Shown one piece after another: positions 49,685-61,839 of a stretch of DNA of 64,000 bases. The stretch covers positions 32,928,067 through 32,992,066 of the forward strand of contig NC_067117.1 of the NCBI RefSeq assembly GCF_021347895.1, written 5' to 3'. The translations under genes were made by a program, and so were the position numbers. The DNA is from Acanthochromis polyacanthus. Its lineage: Eukaryota; Chordata; Actinopteri; Pomacentridae. The notes under the pieces were generated by a model. It was not told where the DNA came from. It searched no databases and saw nothing but the letters and a program-made list of their open reading frames with translations. Position 1 is the first letter of the stretch; every line of letters starts with the position of its first letter.

Positions 49685-50239
49685 CCCTTAGATGCTCAGT
49701 GATTGGACCCTACACTCTTCCATAAATGGGTCAAAAATGACCCCAATAACAATCCATGTGTTTGTTGGGGGGTTTTTTTGCCATTTTTTGTCATTTTGGT
49801 TAAAAATCATCATTTCTATTATTGTTTGTTTTAGATTTTTGTCCACAGAAGAATGATTTCATGTTTCAAATATGTTTATTGTTCATGTTATGACAGATTT
49901 TGATAACTGAAAAAGAATAATTTTACACAGAACAGCAGTAGAAGAATGTCAGCATCCATTTTGTTGATATTTTTCCACTCGTTTTGCTGCTGTTGCTGCT
50001 CTCCGTCCCTCCAAGTCTGTGGATCCCCTCTTGTATGATAATATCAGTGATAAAGAGCTTGGGGTAGTAATACAAACATTACAATTTATTTAAAAGTACA
50101 AAAGGGAACGTAAAAATGAAAATGAAATGATATCAAAAGCATGTTTTTGAGGAATACCTGGAAAATGAATGAAATTACAAAGATATTGCAAGAGAACAAC
50201 CTCACCGAGTCATTTTTGACCCACTTATGCATCTAAGGG
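49685..50239. mobile_element. piggyBac-like MITE
   Basis: Inverted ends CCCTTAGATGC and the complement (GCATCTAAGGG) are each flanked by TTAA (49681-49684 and 50240-50243). Subterminal inverted blocks GGGTCAAAAATGAC follow. TTAA target sites and CCC-starting ends are piggyBac traits. At 555 bp without a transposase it is non-autonomous. Confidence 0.8.
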
Positions 50240-50327
50240 TTAATATCTCAACATTTTGAGATGTTCTGGTACCGTTCTGTTTTGCATTATTACGTCTTAT
50301 TTATATTTATCTACATCTATATGTGTA

Positions 50328-50688
50328 CACTACCGCTCGAAAGTTTGGGGTCACTCAGAATTGTTTGCAAGAAAAGCAGCTTTTACTTTTCAATGAAGAT
50401 AACATTGAATGAATCATGAATACACTAGACATTGTTAAGGTGGTAAATGACTATTCTAGCTGGACATGGCTGATTTTTAATGGAATATCTACATGGAGGT
50501 ACAGAGGAACATTTCCAGCAACCATCACTGCTGTGTTCTAATGCTACATTGTGTTAGCTAATGGTGTTGAAAGGCTCATTGATGATTAGAAAACCCTTGT
50601 GCAGTTATGTTAACACATGAATGAAAGTGTGAGTTTTCATGGAAAACATGAAATTTTCTGAGTGACTGCAAACTTTTGAATGGTAGTG
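50328..50688 (+). mobile_element. Tc1/mariner-type MITE, copy 1
   Basis: The left end CACTACCGCTCGAAAGTTTG and right end (complement of CACTACCATTCAAAAGTTTG) are inverted repeats. TA precedes the left end. The body has ATGGCTGATTTTTAATGGAA and CTACATGGAGGTACAGAGG. An inverted relative lies at 56,180-56,546. Confidence 0.85.
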
Positions 50689-50694
50689 CATGCT

Positions 50695-50945
50695 CATTCC
50701 TCTGTCAATCACAGACAGAGAGAGTCTCCTTTCTGAAGGGGGATTCATTAAACACAGGAGCCAAGAACAACTTCTGTGCTGAAAAATCACAGATATTTCC
50801 ATGTTCGATCATCCTTGTAGAGAAAGTTAGAAGACAGAAAATCCTGCAGGTAAACGCTCATTTATCTGTCAATCACAGACAGTCTTCTTCCTGAAGGGGG
50901 CGGGGCCAACAGCAGCAGCATTTAAAGCTACAGACACTGAAACAG
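50695..50945. repeat. dispersed repeat with GC-box-like sequence
   Basis: CTGTCAATCACAGACAG followed by CTGAAGGGGG occurs twice (about 50,703 and 50,866). The second copy continues CGGGGCCAACAGCAGCAGCA and AAAGCTACAGACACTGAAA, which also occurs inverted at about 23,425-23,505. Confidence 0.7.
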
Positions 50946-51178
50946 AATGTTTAAAACAAAACCAGGAGACAGTCACGAAGAAATCAATCATCTTTATGGT
51001 GTTGGGAAAGGAACATTTTAAATACACGAAAGACTTTAATTAATCTGCCGGGAAGTGGAACAATAAGGAGCCTTTAACTTGACAGGAAGTTAGTTGACAC
51101 ACTGTGATGGGGTCTTTTCATTCAGTCAGACTGTGTTTTATGTCAAAGGAGAAATGTTTCCTTGACTAACTCACCCTC

Positions 51179-51182
<4 letters not shown>

Positions 51183-51225
<43 letters not shown>

Positions 51226-51230
51226 TCAGA
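51183..51230. repeat. CA microsatellite upstream of rem1
   Basis: CA array with one TATA interruption, just upstream of the probable first rem1 exon. Confidence 0.95.
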
Positions 51231-51239
51231 TATCTGTTT

Positions 51240-51460
51240 CTGCTCGGCTGTCGCTCTGACACACACACTCACTGAGGAGGCAGATAACTGTGATTCCGCT
51301 GCTGAATTTTTAACGCTGTTGTGGAACTTTTTTTCTTTCCACCGGGCGGGTTAGTGTGGCACCGGGGTACGGTTACAGCGTTACACCGACACAGGAGGGT
51401 TCACTTCAGTCCTGCTGCTCACTGAGGCTGGATGGAAACTGTGTGTGAACGGGCTGAGCG
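51240..51460 (+). other. rem1: probable non-coding first exon of rem1
   Basis: A GC-richer block ends at a strong donor (GCTGAGCG then GTAAGT at 51,461). The matching acceptor is CATCCTTCAG ending at 53,623, which opens 34 nt before the rem1 start codon. The 5' edge and transcription start are not visible, so the start given is nominal. Confidence 0.45.
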
Positions 51461-52748
51461 GTAAGTCTGTCTGCTGTATGATGTCTGCTGCTCTTAGTCC
51501 TCACTTGGAAGGAAATCAAATGAGAAATTCATGGTTTCACTCTAAATAATGCCACGTTATATTGTTGCATGTGTGAATGTTTGAATTCCACGTGTTTCTG
51601 AAACATTTTTTACTCTTTTCTATCATGTTTTTACACTTTTCTCATGTAAAGTTTAATGTAAAAAGTGAAAACATTAATGTCTCTTGGTTTTTTGTCAGCA
51701 GTTTCCTATTTATTCCAACTTAACTCCTAACAAATGCTGCCGTTTTTCACCTCTTTTCCTGATATTTTACATAAAAAGCCTTAAATTGGTAGTTCTGCTG
51801 TGAAGGAATGAGCCAAATGTTTAAACTGAATCTGTAGATTTTGAAGCAGGAGTGTTGGTATAAACGTACCTGACCGTTGTACTTGGCACCTTTAAACGCT
51901 TAAATTATTAATTGTAGGTGGTTTGTTTGTGTTCTGAGTTCTTCTATACGCAGCAGAGACCTTCACTAGTCCATTTGGTTCCTATTAGAACTGATCTGAG
52001 ACCTCAGAAACAACTTTGTTTCATAAGAATAGCTTTATTTATGCAGTACTTCTAAAAGCAAAAGTTTGAAAGCTGTTTTGGCAGTCAAGGAAAACAGGAA
52101 ACCCAGAAGACAAGTCACTGTTATTGATACAGCGCACGTAGAGCCAAAGCGGTTTCCACTGTAAAACTAAGATTAACATTTACCAAACAAGTTTAAATAT
52201 TAAGCTTGGAAATCTACAGTGTTATTTAAGATGTAAATTTGCCAAATTAAATTACATTTTACTGTTAGTAATCTTTAAAAAAAATACTAATTTACCTAAA
52301 TAAATAGATTAAAACCCTGCAAAAATGCAAACTTTACTTTATTTTCCTTAAATCTAAATGATAGACCGGCTTCAGCAGAGGCCAAATTTATGTTCAATTT
52401 TTTTTTAAGTACTAAAGTTTCAAATTAGGCTGGTGTTGTTCTCTATAAGTGTCTCTATATGGATGTTTCCATATTTTCTCCTAAAAATACAATCTCTGTT
52501 CAATATTTCACTAACTTTTGAGGCTCTAACATCAGTAGAATTTGATGTGTGGCAGGATGAAGTTCCATTTTTTTTTATATTTTGACAAAATGATGATGCT
52601 ATCTTATTGGTAGGAGCACCAGAATGAGTGCTTACAGGATCTATATATTGACGTTGTATGTTCAAAGTTACAGTGTTTCAGCGTTATCATTTTGTTGAAA
52701 CTTAGCAATATATAAGGTATATTTTGCCAAATGTAGGTAAATACATAC

Positions 52749-52756
<8 letters not shown>

Positions 52757-52802
<46 letters not shown>

Positions 52803-52803
52803 G
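52757..52803. repeat. TA microsatellite in rem1 intron 1
   Basis: About 22 TA dinucleotides within a TATGTATA-rich block. Confidence 0.95.
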
Positions 52804-53164
52804 GTATATATATGCATACACACTTAAAGAAACTTTCTGGGGCCACAATATGACTCTCGTTTGAAAATTATTCACTTTTTTCCATTTTCAAGAAACAATA
52901 ATTAAGAATTTGACCTCTGCTGGAGCCATTTCATCATTCTTATGTACTGGAAACTATTCTGTCTGTGTTCTCACCAAACGTCGTGACTATGAAAGTTATA
53001 TTTCTGGAGATACTGAGATCATAAAATGGCTACAACATCAGTTTTTGGAGTTAAAGGATGAAAATTTCAGCTCAATAACATATGAAATTGTCACAATTCA
53101 GCCCAAACATTTAGCAGAACTTAGCTTTGGTTAAAAAAAACTAATACCTAAACTCTGAACCATG

Positions 53165-53530
53165 CTTGGGCTGCACAGTGACTTGGTGATTAGCGCTTTT
53201 GCCTTGCGGTTAGAATGTCCCCATTTCATGTCTCGGCCTTCCCAGGGTCTTTCTGCATGGAGTTTGCGTGTTCTCCCTGTACATGTGTGGGTTTTCTCCG
53301 GCTTCCACCCGCAGTCCAAAACATGCTGAGGTTTATTAGTAATTCTAAATTGTCAGTAGGTGTGAATGTGAGTGTGATTGTTTGTCTGTATATGTAGCCC
53401 TGTGACAGACTGGCGACCTGTCCAGGTGTCCTCTGTCTTCACTCTCAGTCAGCTGGATAGACTCCAGCCCCTCGTGATCCTAATGAGGACTAGGTGGTGG
53501 ATAGATAATGAATGGATGGATGGAGCATTT
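53165..53530 (+). mobile_element. SINE-like repeat, GGAT-tail family, + copy
   Basis: Starts GGGCTGCACAGTGACTTGG, with the head TTAGCGCTTTTGCCTTGCGG, then the body (TCTTTCTGCATGGAGTTTGC, CCTGTGACAGACTGGCGACC) and ends ATGGATGGATGGA. It lies about 130 bp before the first coding exon of rem1, within intron 1. Confidence 0.8.
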
Positions 53531-53657
53531 ATCCTGAGTTCTGTCTGAATTAACTGACTCCTCTTAGACCATACTGGACCAGACTTTCCTCTGAAACTTG
53601 GATCTTCTCATTTCATCCTTCAGGCCCATCTGGTCCTGATGCTGTCACCATAGCAAC

Positions 53658-56600
53658 ATGACCCTCAACACCCAGAGAGAGAAGGAGCCCCTGCAGAGGC
53701 GAGGCAGCACCCCGATCCCGCCCCTCTACCACCACCCGTCCTGGCCTCGGGACCCCCGGACCCTCGGTGGCACCCAGCCCCACCCAGAGCAGCCCCGACC
53801 CCAGCGGAGCCACCCTCCTCTGGGCCAGTCGGCCTCCTACCATCCCGGGGACACATCCCTCCACTACCGAGCCCAGTGGAGCTCGGACTCGGACGACGAC
53901 TCGCAGAGCGACTCGGACTGCATCTACAGAGTAGTACTGCTCGGCGACCACGGCGTCGGAAAGACCAGCCTGGCAGGAATCTTTGCTGGGATCACGGAGA
54001 AAGACGAACAGCCTGGAGGTGGGACGCTGTGTGTCTGTGATGTGCTTAACCTTCATGTCCTCACCAACTTTTATTGCCTGTTTCTTCGTCGTTGCACTCT
54101 GTGACTGTTCCTCTGAACTCTGGTTTCCATCAGTCCTGACAGGATCCAAGTTTCCCAGTGAGATTCAGATTTAATGCAGTTACCCAATGATCTGCTTCAG
54201 CACTGAGACAAAAGAAGCCTTCAGAAGTGATGTTGTATATAGAATTTATTTATCAGTTAGCTTCATACAAAGTGCAACAAAACATTAAATAAACTGACTA
54301 AAGTCAATATTTAGAAACAGAGACAGTCACCTCTAATACAAGATACTTGCTATGTTGTTCTAACATTCTTAGAGAACTTTTGGTTTGTCTCTTCATGCTC
54401 TCCAGACTGACTCCATCATGATGTTCAGATCAGAGTTCTGTGGATAAAACTGCTGAAAAACACCTCGTTTTTATTGTGGTTGAAGATTGTTCTCCTCTGT
54501 AATGATAACTATCTCTACATCTTGTCTCAGAAGTAAATCCGTAAAATAACTCATTACCCAAACATTGTCGTGTACATCCAATTAACTTTAGCAGTGTATC
54601 CAGAATAAAATCGTAATATAATAACAATTATATTTACAAAAAATAACATAATTTTATAGTTTTTCTGTGGTGAATTTTTTTTCTGTTATTCAGTGCTAAA
54701 TCTACATCTTTGATGGAAACAGGACATTTTCTATAAATTCTGTAGCAAAAAAACCCAAGCATGTTGTATTCTATGCATTAATGGTCTACCACCAGCTACT
54801 AACACAGCATTTTCTGTTATGTTGATGCTACATCTATCATAAAATGTTCATGTATTTATTTACTATTATTTAATGGTTTGTCTATACTGAAAAACACAAC
54901 TTTTTCCTGTTTTACTGGTGTCTCTATATTTAAAAGACTAGACATTTTCTGTAAATGAATGATGTACCAAAAGTAAAAAACAAACAAACAGCAAAAACAG
55001 GAGTTTTCCCTGTTTTTTTTTTTTTTTTTAAAGAAATAGATATTCTATTCCTGCTAGAAGTCCTCATGCAGGATTCAGCGTTTTTAAACTTTGGTTTTTA
55101 CCCATAGTAAGTGAAAAAAGTCAGGATATTTTGGTCTGTGCTGCACAGATCTGATCATGAAGGTAATGGAAGTGATCGACTGCTTCATTCGAAGTCTTGT
55201 TTAAAGTGCTACAGTTGTGGAAAACAGGAAAACGTAGCTTTGGGGTCAATTAGGGTGATGGACATTTTGAAAACTCCTCCATTTAGATTGATCCATATTG
55301 GCTTTTTTTGCTGCTTGACATTAGAAAGTTTAATGAAATAAAAATGTAATGAATAAATGTCACCACTCTCTAAAAGCAGACTAATTAAATGAGCCATTAA
55401 TGCTGGATCTGTACAACTTTCTGCTGTGGTTTCATGCAGCAGCTTCTCAGTGCTGCTGTTTCTGTTTCTGTCTCTGACTCAGACATTGCGACCTTCATCA
55501 TTGATCAGGTCTTGATTGGCCTCCAGCCATGATTGACGCCTGTATTGATCCAATGATCCTCTGACAGAGTCTGTCTGCTGTTCAGGTTCACTGGACTCTG
55601 TCTGCTTTTACATGTTTTCTGGAGTTCTTGTCATTAGTGTTCATCAAACTGACCAAAGTTTTAAAGGGAATTTGGGATTCCTTGGTGGTCCTCTGTGTTG
55701 TTGTGACGTGGATAAAGGGATGATGGTGTTAGTGAGAGGACTGCACTGTCTTTAACCTGCCAGATCACCATGGTAACTGTTGCTGCACAGCTAATCAAGA
55801 CTTTATTAACACTTTGATGCGCAGAGTGAGAATATATCCATTTTCCTTTGGATTCGGGTCACTTTTGACCCATGTTGCCCATCAAACTGTTAAGAAAATT
55901 GATAGACACCATCTGATGCCTGTAACCTGTGATTAGGGCTTTATGTTTAATTAGGCCAGTTAATAGAAAGAAAGCCTGGATATGTCTAATTTGCTTTGTA
56001 TTGCAAGTCCTTGTTCCTCAGGTGATCTCCCACTTCGGTTCAAACTAAAATATCTCTACAAATATTGAATGGATTGGTAATAAATGTTAGAATTTAGTAA
56101 CTTTCATGATATCCTGACCTTTCAGTCAGCACATCATCAGCTCAGAGTTTTAATTCATTCACTAATTTCTGATAGTGTACACTGCCATTCAATCGTTTGG
56201 GGTCTCCCAGACAGTTTCATGTTTTCCATGAAAACTCACACTTTTATTCATGTGCTAACATAATTGTACAAGGGTTTTCTAACCATCAATCAGCCTTTCA
56301 CCACCATTAGCTAACACAATGTAGCATTAGAACACAGGAGTGATGGTTGCTGGAAATGTTCCTCTGTACCTCCATGTAGATATTCCATTAAAAATCAGCC
56401 ATGTCCAGCTAGAATAGTCATTTACCACATTAACAATGTCTAGACTGGATTTCTGATTAATTACTGTTATCTCCACGGAAAAAAAATGCTTCTCTTTAAA
56501 AAGATAAGGACATTTCTAAGTGACCCCAAACTTTGGAATGGTAGTATACCTTGATGACATCCCATCAGACCGGTGTGTTATGAATATTTTAAACTTTTTA

Positions 56601-59600
56601 GAATCTAAAAATATGATTTTTTTCTTCTTATACAAGAATCCGTGTGAAATCAGTGTTTTTCTACATGTGAAATAACCCCGTAAAATAGCAAACTTTCTAC
56701 CTCCAGAGTAATCTGTGCTACATCTGAATTTCTCTATATAACACTGACAGTGCTATATGCTATATATGTATATTATGCTATATATGTATATTTCTTGTTT
56801 ATTTTTGTATTTTTCTGCTGGTGTTCCTGCATTTTTGCACTGCCCCCCTCGCTCCTGGAACACTGTGGCATTAGAAAAAGGATGATCTTATCTTATTGTC
56901 TTTGCTAATTTTCGCTTATCTTTGCTGAATTTAGCTAACCCTAAGTCTTAACATGCTAACGGACTGAACTGGATGATAAACATGGTAAATATCTACATTT
57001 AGCATGCTGGTGACGGCTCAAAGCAGTGCTGGGTCTGAATACAACCTATCAGAGATGTTGTTTGTAGGTCATCAGTCCTGATGCTAACTGTTTGTGTTTG
57101 TTGTGTGTTGCAGAAGATACGTACGAGCGAACGCTAACTGTAGATGGAGAAGAAACCACCCTCATCGTCATGGATACCTGGGAGAATGACAAACTGGTAC
57201 TTTATGTTTGTGGTTGTTGACTTAGAACAGTGGAAGAACAAGAGATGCTGTTGGCAGCTGTAGATTTCAGATCCATATAAGACAACAGTATTTTGGCAGC
57301 TGTAGATTTCAGATCCATATAAGACAACAGTATTTTCACAGAAGTGGTTGGATGTTTGCTAGCATTTTGTTCATTCAGACATGAGAGCTGAGATACTTCT
57401 CTTGTTGACTATGATCAGGAAAACCAGTGAGGAATTCAAGGGTGTGATTTAACCTAGAGGACTGCTGGGATCTTGACACAATGGGGGCTCAGTCCATAAA
57501 TCTTTAGATCTTACTCTGATAATTGTGTAATTTTCAGAGTAAATTGGATGTGGGATGTGAGATCATGTGCTCTAGATTAAGTAGGGTCATCCCAATTTCT
57601 TTTATGTTTTTAAAGGCTGTGTTGCTTACTGGTGTCAGACTTCTGATTTTAAATTTTATGAATAAGGAAATTGTTTCAATTACTCTATTTCTGTATATTT
57701 AAAATAAGCTTTTATAACAATGTGACGTTGCAGAATTTGACTCTGAGTTCAGTCTATTTGTCCTGAGTTGTTTTAATCTGAGGCCACATAGCCTGATCTG
57801 TCTCCACATCTGTGTCAGTGCTGGAGAATGGTCTGACTGCACCTCAGTATAATTCTGCTATTGGGAGAAAAAACAAACACTCTGGCTCATTTGTATTTTT
57901 TAAACTGATCATCATCGTATTTGGCAGAGCTAAGCCCAGGATGCAGCAGTGGTGCCCCATTAAAACAGTGACAGGAGAATTGCTTTGATGAAACACTTGC
58001 ATGCAGGGAAACAAGAACTGTCATTAACATGGATAAATAACTGAATCAAATTAGCAGGGCTACCTTACTGCATGATCTAAATCTTCTAAATCTTGGCCTT
58101 TTCAGTGTGGTAGGTTGCTTTTTGGAGGTTATTGTTGTTTCCTGTAATATAGGAGATTGTGAAAATGGCAACACATAGACAGCAATAGTGGAGGAGAAAG
58201 CCACGTGAAATGCATACTTAATTGAGTTAAAGAAACAAAAAAACATTTTCACACAGAATATTTTATTGATTCGATGTGTATTAGATGTTTATTGACTCCC
58301 CCAGTTGCTGAACCAGCAGTGACCGAGGTGCAAACTGTGTTGCGACAGACCATTCTGTATTATCACTCTGCTATAAAGAGTAAAGAAAAAAAAGAAGAAG
58401 CTGTGGCTTGTTTGTTTTTCTTTATACCAATCACAGTCATTGTGGGTGCAGCTAAGCCCAGGATGCAGCAATGGTGCCCCATTAAAATAGCAGCAGGGGA
58501 ATTATTTTGGTGCAACACTTGCTTGCAGTGAGGACAGAAATTGATAATGAACTGAATAAAACTAGCAGGGCACCTTACTGCATGATCCAAATCTACAAAA
58601 CGTCAAACGTTCAGTGTGTAGGTTGATGTTCAGAGCTTGGAGTTGTTATTTCCCTGACTGAATAGGATTTTCGTAACGCCTAATTTGCAAAAGGGGAGGC
58701 GAAAGCTGCGTGAAGTGTGCAGGTTTATAGATGCCAGACTATTCTTGAGAAAAATAAACCAGTTCTTTAAATTTGAAGTTTAAGACAAACCCATAAGACA
58801 CTGAAGGGACTGTGTCCCCCAGGATATTTAGGTTGCACTGCTCACTCTGCTGCACAATTTTATTTATTTGTTTTTATTCAATTTTATCAGTGTTTGCAAA
58901 ACTGTCCACTGAAGTCTTGATAATTAAAAGCAAACAGGAAGTTTCTCCCTCTCTGCATTCATGTCTCAGGAGGGGGAGGCCGCCTCGTCTCACAACGACT
59001 GTTTGAAGGTGGGAAATGCTTACGTCATCGTCTACTCCGTCACCGACAGATCCAGCTTCGACTCGGCCGCCGAGCTCCGCATCACGCTGCGACGCACCCG
59101 CCAGGCCGAAAACCTTCCCATCATCCTGGTGGGGAACAAGAGCGACTTAGTTCGGTCCAGAGAAGTCGCTATAGAAGGTGGGGAGCATACATATGCTGAT
59201 GTAAGGGTTGATCAAAAAGTAGTGGCAGTAATACTCTTCCTGTGCAGTGATGCTCTGCTTCCAGTGCTCCTGCAACACTTGAGATGGTACCTATAAGCAG
59301 ATCAAGCCCCATCTCTAATGAGCTGAATATCCTAAACTGTGTGAATTTGGTGACCCTTAAACTAGAATTATATTTTGGGGAAGAAAAAGAAGTCATAGGG
59401 AGACAAATCTAGTGGGTAGGATGGGCAGAGGGTGAGTTACTATCCATCCATCCATCTATACACCGCTTTATCCTCACTAGGGTCGAGGGGGGTGCTGGAG
59501 TCTATCCCAGCTGACTCGGGCGAAGGCAGGGGACACCCTGGACAGGTCGCCAGTCTGTCACAGGGCTACATATACAGACAAACAATCACACTCACATTCA

Positions 59601-60406
59601 CACCTACGGGTAATTTAGAGTCATCAATTAACCTCAGCATATCTTTGGACTGTGGGAGGGATCTTCTTGCTGCAAGGCGAAAGTACTAACCACTACTCCA
59701 CTGTGCAGCCCGGGTGAGTTACTGCAAAAAAAACCAAAACACATCACTGGATGCACAGGGAATCATAGCACCAACGTGCCACAGTTCAGGTGGTTTGATC
59801 CAGATGTTCTCCCTCAGACTGTTCTGGATGTTATTGTAGAAGCGCCTTGTGTGATTTTACAAACTGCAGCTCTTCTACTGTTAAACTGCTGTTTCTTCTG
59901 CTGATGGTAGCTGCTGACCTTCCTCTGGTCACCATGATGATCCTCCACATGAAGGTTGGATCATCCAGCTGCTGACTGACACACAATTTGTTCACTCTGA
60001 TCTCTGGAGAAACCACAAATGTGCTCCAATCCTTTTTGATCTACCCTTGTGCAACAAAATGCTTAGAACTCATGGTATATTTATTCTGCTAAAATAATTT
60101 TATCTCTCTCTGTGTGTTCTTTTCCCAGAGGGCCGAGCATGTGCGGTTGTGTTCGACTGTAAGTTCATCGAGACGTCGGCGTCTTTGCAGCACAATGTCT
60201 CCGAGTTGTTCGAAGGCGTGGTGCGACAGATCCGCCTCCGTCGGGATGGCAGCGAGGCCATCCAGCGCAGACACTCCATCTATAAACGCAAAGAGAGCAT
60301 TACCCAGAAGGCTCGGCGCTTCCTGGACCGACTGGCGGCGCGTAACAATCAGCGCATGGCGGTGAAAGTGCGATCCAAGAGCTGCCACGACCTGGCCGTC
60401 CTCTGA
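53658..60406 (+). CDS. rem1: RGK-family GTPase REM1, 4 coding exons
   Basis: REM1 belongs to the RGK (Rad/Gem/Rem) Ras-related proteins, which act at the plasma membrane to lower high-voltage calcium channel activity and affect the cytoskeleton. Exons 53658-54018, 57114-57196, 58970-59177 and 60129-60406 have GT/AG borders and matching phases, and join to 930 nt (309 aa; human REM1 is 298). The N-terminus MTLNT and the RRGSTP block match REM1 rather than REM2, RRAD or GEM. The P-loop GDHGVGKTS is at 96-104. The G3 region is DTWEN (141-145), the RGK replacement for DxxG. NKSD is at 204-207 and ETSA at 232-235. The basic tail ends RSKSCHDLAVL, with the conserved RGK Ser and Cys and no CaaX box. 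A Ser/Asp run (SSDSDDDSQSDSDC, 75-88) precedes the G domain. The start ATG is the first in the exon and matches the family start. Confidence 0.96.
54019..56165. other. rem1 intron 2, mostly unrecognised
   Basis: No further exon seen. TTAA followed by CACTTTGATGCGCAGAGTG at about 55,806 and then GGGTCACTTTTGACCCATG resembles one end of a piggyBac-like MITE of the type at 49.7 kb; the partner end is not found. Confidence 0.4.
56180..56546 (-). mobile_element. Tc1/mariner-type MITE, inverted copy 2
   Basis: Ends CACTGCCATTCAATCGTTTG and (complement) ACTACCATTCCAAAGTTTGG, with TA on both sides (56178-56179 and 56547-56548). The body is the reverse complement of the 50,328 copy (CCTCTGTACCTCCATGTAGA). 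It lies in rem1 intron 2. Confidence 0.88.
57251..57334. repeat. perfect 42 bp tandem duplication
   Basis: A 42 bp unit starting TTGGCAGCTGTAGATTTCAG occurs twice without a mismatch, about 55 bp after rem1 exon 2. It must be recent. Confidence 0.97.
57925..58700. repeat. diverged direct duplication in rem1 intron 3rd segment
   Basis: About 57,925-58,160 (GCTAAGCCCAGGATGCAGCA, TGGTGCCCCATTAAAA, CACTTGC, CCTTACTGCATGATC) recurs at about 58,450-58,690 in the same order. It lies between the second and third coding exons. No coding potential. Confidence 0.8.
59199..60055. mobile_element. small DNA transposon filling rem1 intron 3
   Basis: Inverted ends AAGGGTTGATCAAAAAGTA (about 59,199) and the complement of AAGGGTAGATCAAAAAGGA (ending about 60,053) bracket most of the intron between the last two coding exons. 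Mariner-type origin is likely from the end pattern but not proven. A SINE-like copy is inserted inside. The left end is about 20 bp from the donor site. Confidence 0.6.
59441..59712 (-). mobile_element. SINE-like repeat with 10 bp target duplication
   Basis: Minus-strand copy of the GGAT-tail family, flanked by GGTGAGTTAC at 59431-59440 and 59713-59722. A central part between the ACTGTGGGAGG and GGATCTT blocks is deleted. The target duplication and tail show it moved by retrotransposition. Confidence 0.85.
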
Positions 60407-60789
60407 AGATGCATGTCCACTGGGAGGCTTTCTGAAGTCCTCTGGTTGTGACGGTGGTGTCTGCGGTGATTCTGGCTCTGAAAGGGACAAAAACAATCAG
60501 CAGTGAACTGAGTCAGCAGACAGTTAAAGACGAACTGTGTGACCAGCTCATTTCAACCGTTTGAACATTTGGTGTCAAACTTATAGTGACTTTTTCTCCA
60601 GATGACCTAAATATAAAGCTACCAGAAGACTGTAAAGGATCATCAGCATAGGCTGAAGGTTGGATGAACGTTCAGTGAGTGTGTGTGAACAGCTGACACC
60701 ATCATGGAGGACAACTTCCTGTTAGTTTCCACTGTGTCCACTGTGCTGTTTCTTGAAGTTTCTACTGTTTTCAGTTCAACACTGTGCAA

Positions 60790-60795
60790 AATAAA
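60790..60795 (+). terminator. rem1 polyadenylation signal
   Basis: AATAAA about 384 bp after the rem1 stop codon, preceded by ACTGTGCA. Reasonable 3' UTR length. Confidence 0.65.
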
Positions 60796-60899
60796 GTCTT
60801 AAATTAACAGTCAGAAGACCATCTCTATGACACAAACACATCTTAGGTGTTTTAGGACACATACCTGTCCAGTTTGTAGTTTTCACTTTGTTACTCTGT

Positions 60900-61830
60900 A
60901 GAAGCTCTTCTGTGATTTTGATCTTTGGATTGTTCTCGTTCTGGAATATTCCTCTTCTTCAAGGTTCATCTTGTCAGACAGTATTTTGGCTTGTCTACAG
61001 ACAGTCATGGTGTATCTATAAATATCATCTCTCAAACATCTTTTTCACTCATGCAGCCTCATATCATCACACTCCCACCTCCATGCTTCACTGTCAGGAC
61101 TAACATTCACTGTGGTCGTCCTGGTCAGCTTCACACCAAACATGTTGAACCCATTCTGAACCCAGCAGATTTATCTTGGCCTTATGTCATCAAAGAATGT
61201 TCTCACAACATCCATCAGGCTTGTCATGTTCTTCAGCAAAGTTCCATCTGGAAGTTTGTTTCCGAACAGCAAGAAGAGTTTTTTTCATTTCCTCCGTCCA
61301 CAGAGGTTGATGTTCTGAAGTGTCCTTCACTGTCTGAGCTTCACACAAACTCTGATTTCCATTAATAACTCCTGAACCAAGTCTGAAGCAGCTGCTGTCT
61401 GTTTTCCTCAGCTAAATGGTGAAAGTAGTTCAGTGTCTGTGGAGTCATTTTAGGAGGACGACCACTGCAGCCCTGATTAGTGCTGCTATGACTCCTTCTA
61501 TACCTCCTGTTACTGCTGACTCTGTGGTTCACTGATGTTTAGTTCGCTGATTGTCCTGGATAATTTTCCATCTTTGTGAAGTCTTTCAGTCAGATTTTTC
61601 CAATCCTCTGTTAAGTTTTTTTTCCATGTGGAGCCATGATGAAGACATAGAAGCAGCACATACATCCAAAACTGAGAAGGTTCTGCTGTTCACAGCTCAT
61701 TTTAGAACCATGTTAATGCAGTTAGACTGACTGCAAATCACAGGTGGACTTCTAAATTGTGTGTCAGTAATCACAAGTGGATTCAGTTTGGTTGCACTGA
61801 GATTCTACTTTGGGGTATGTGGCCTTACTT
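60900..61830. mobile_element. probable dispersed DNA-transposon remnant
   Basis: Blocks such as CATCACACTCCCACCTCCAT, CCTGAACCAAGTCTGAAGCA, TTTTTCCATGTGGAGCCATG and GGGGTATGTGGCCTTACT are familiar from a multicopy fish element. I could not find both ends or an intact transposase. Superfamily not assigned. Confidence 0.4.
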
Positions 61831-61839
61831 TAAAAAAAA

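Noticed and set aside
50890..50930. GC box plus TTTAAA as a rem1 promoter
   Set aside because: The same sequence occurs inverted at 23.4 kb and partly duplicated at 50.7 kb, so it is repeat-derived; not excluded as a co-opted promoter but unsupported.
53613..54149. 178-codon minus-strand frame
   Set aside because: Antisense of the GC-rich first coding exon of rem1.
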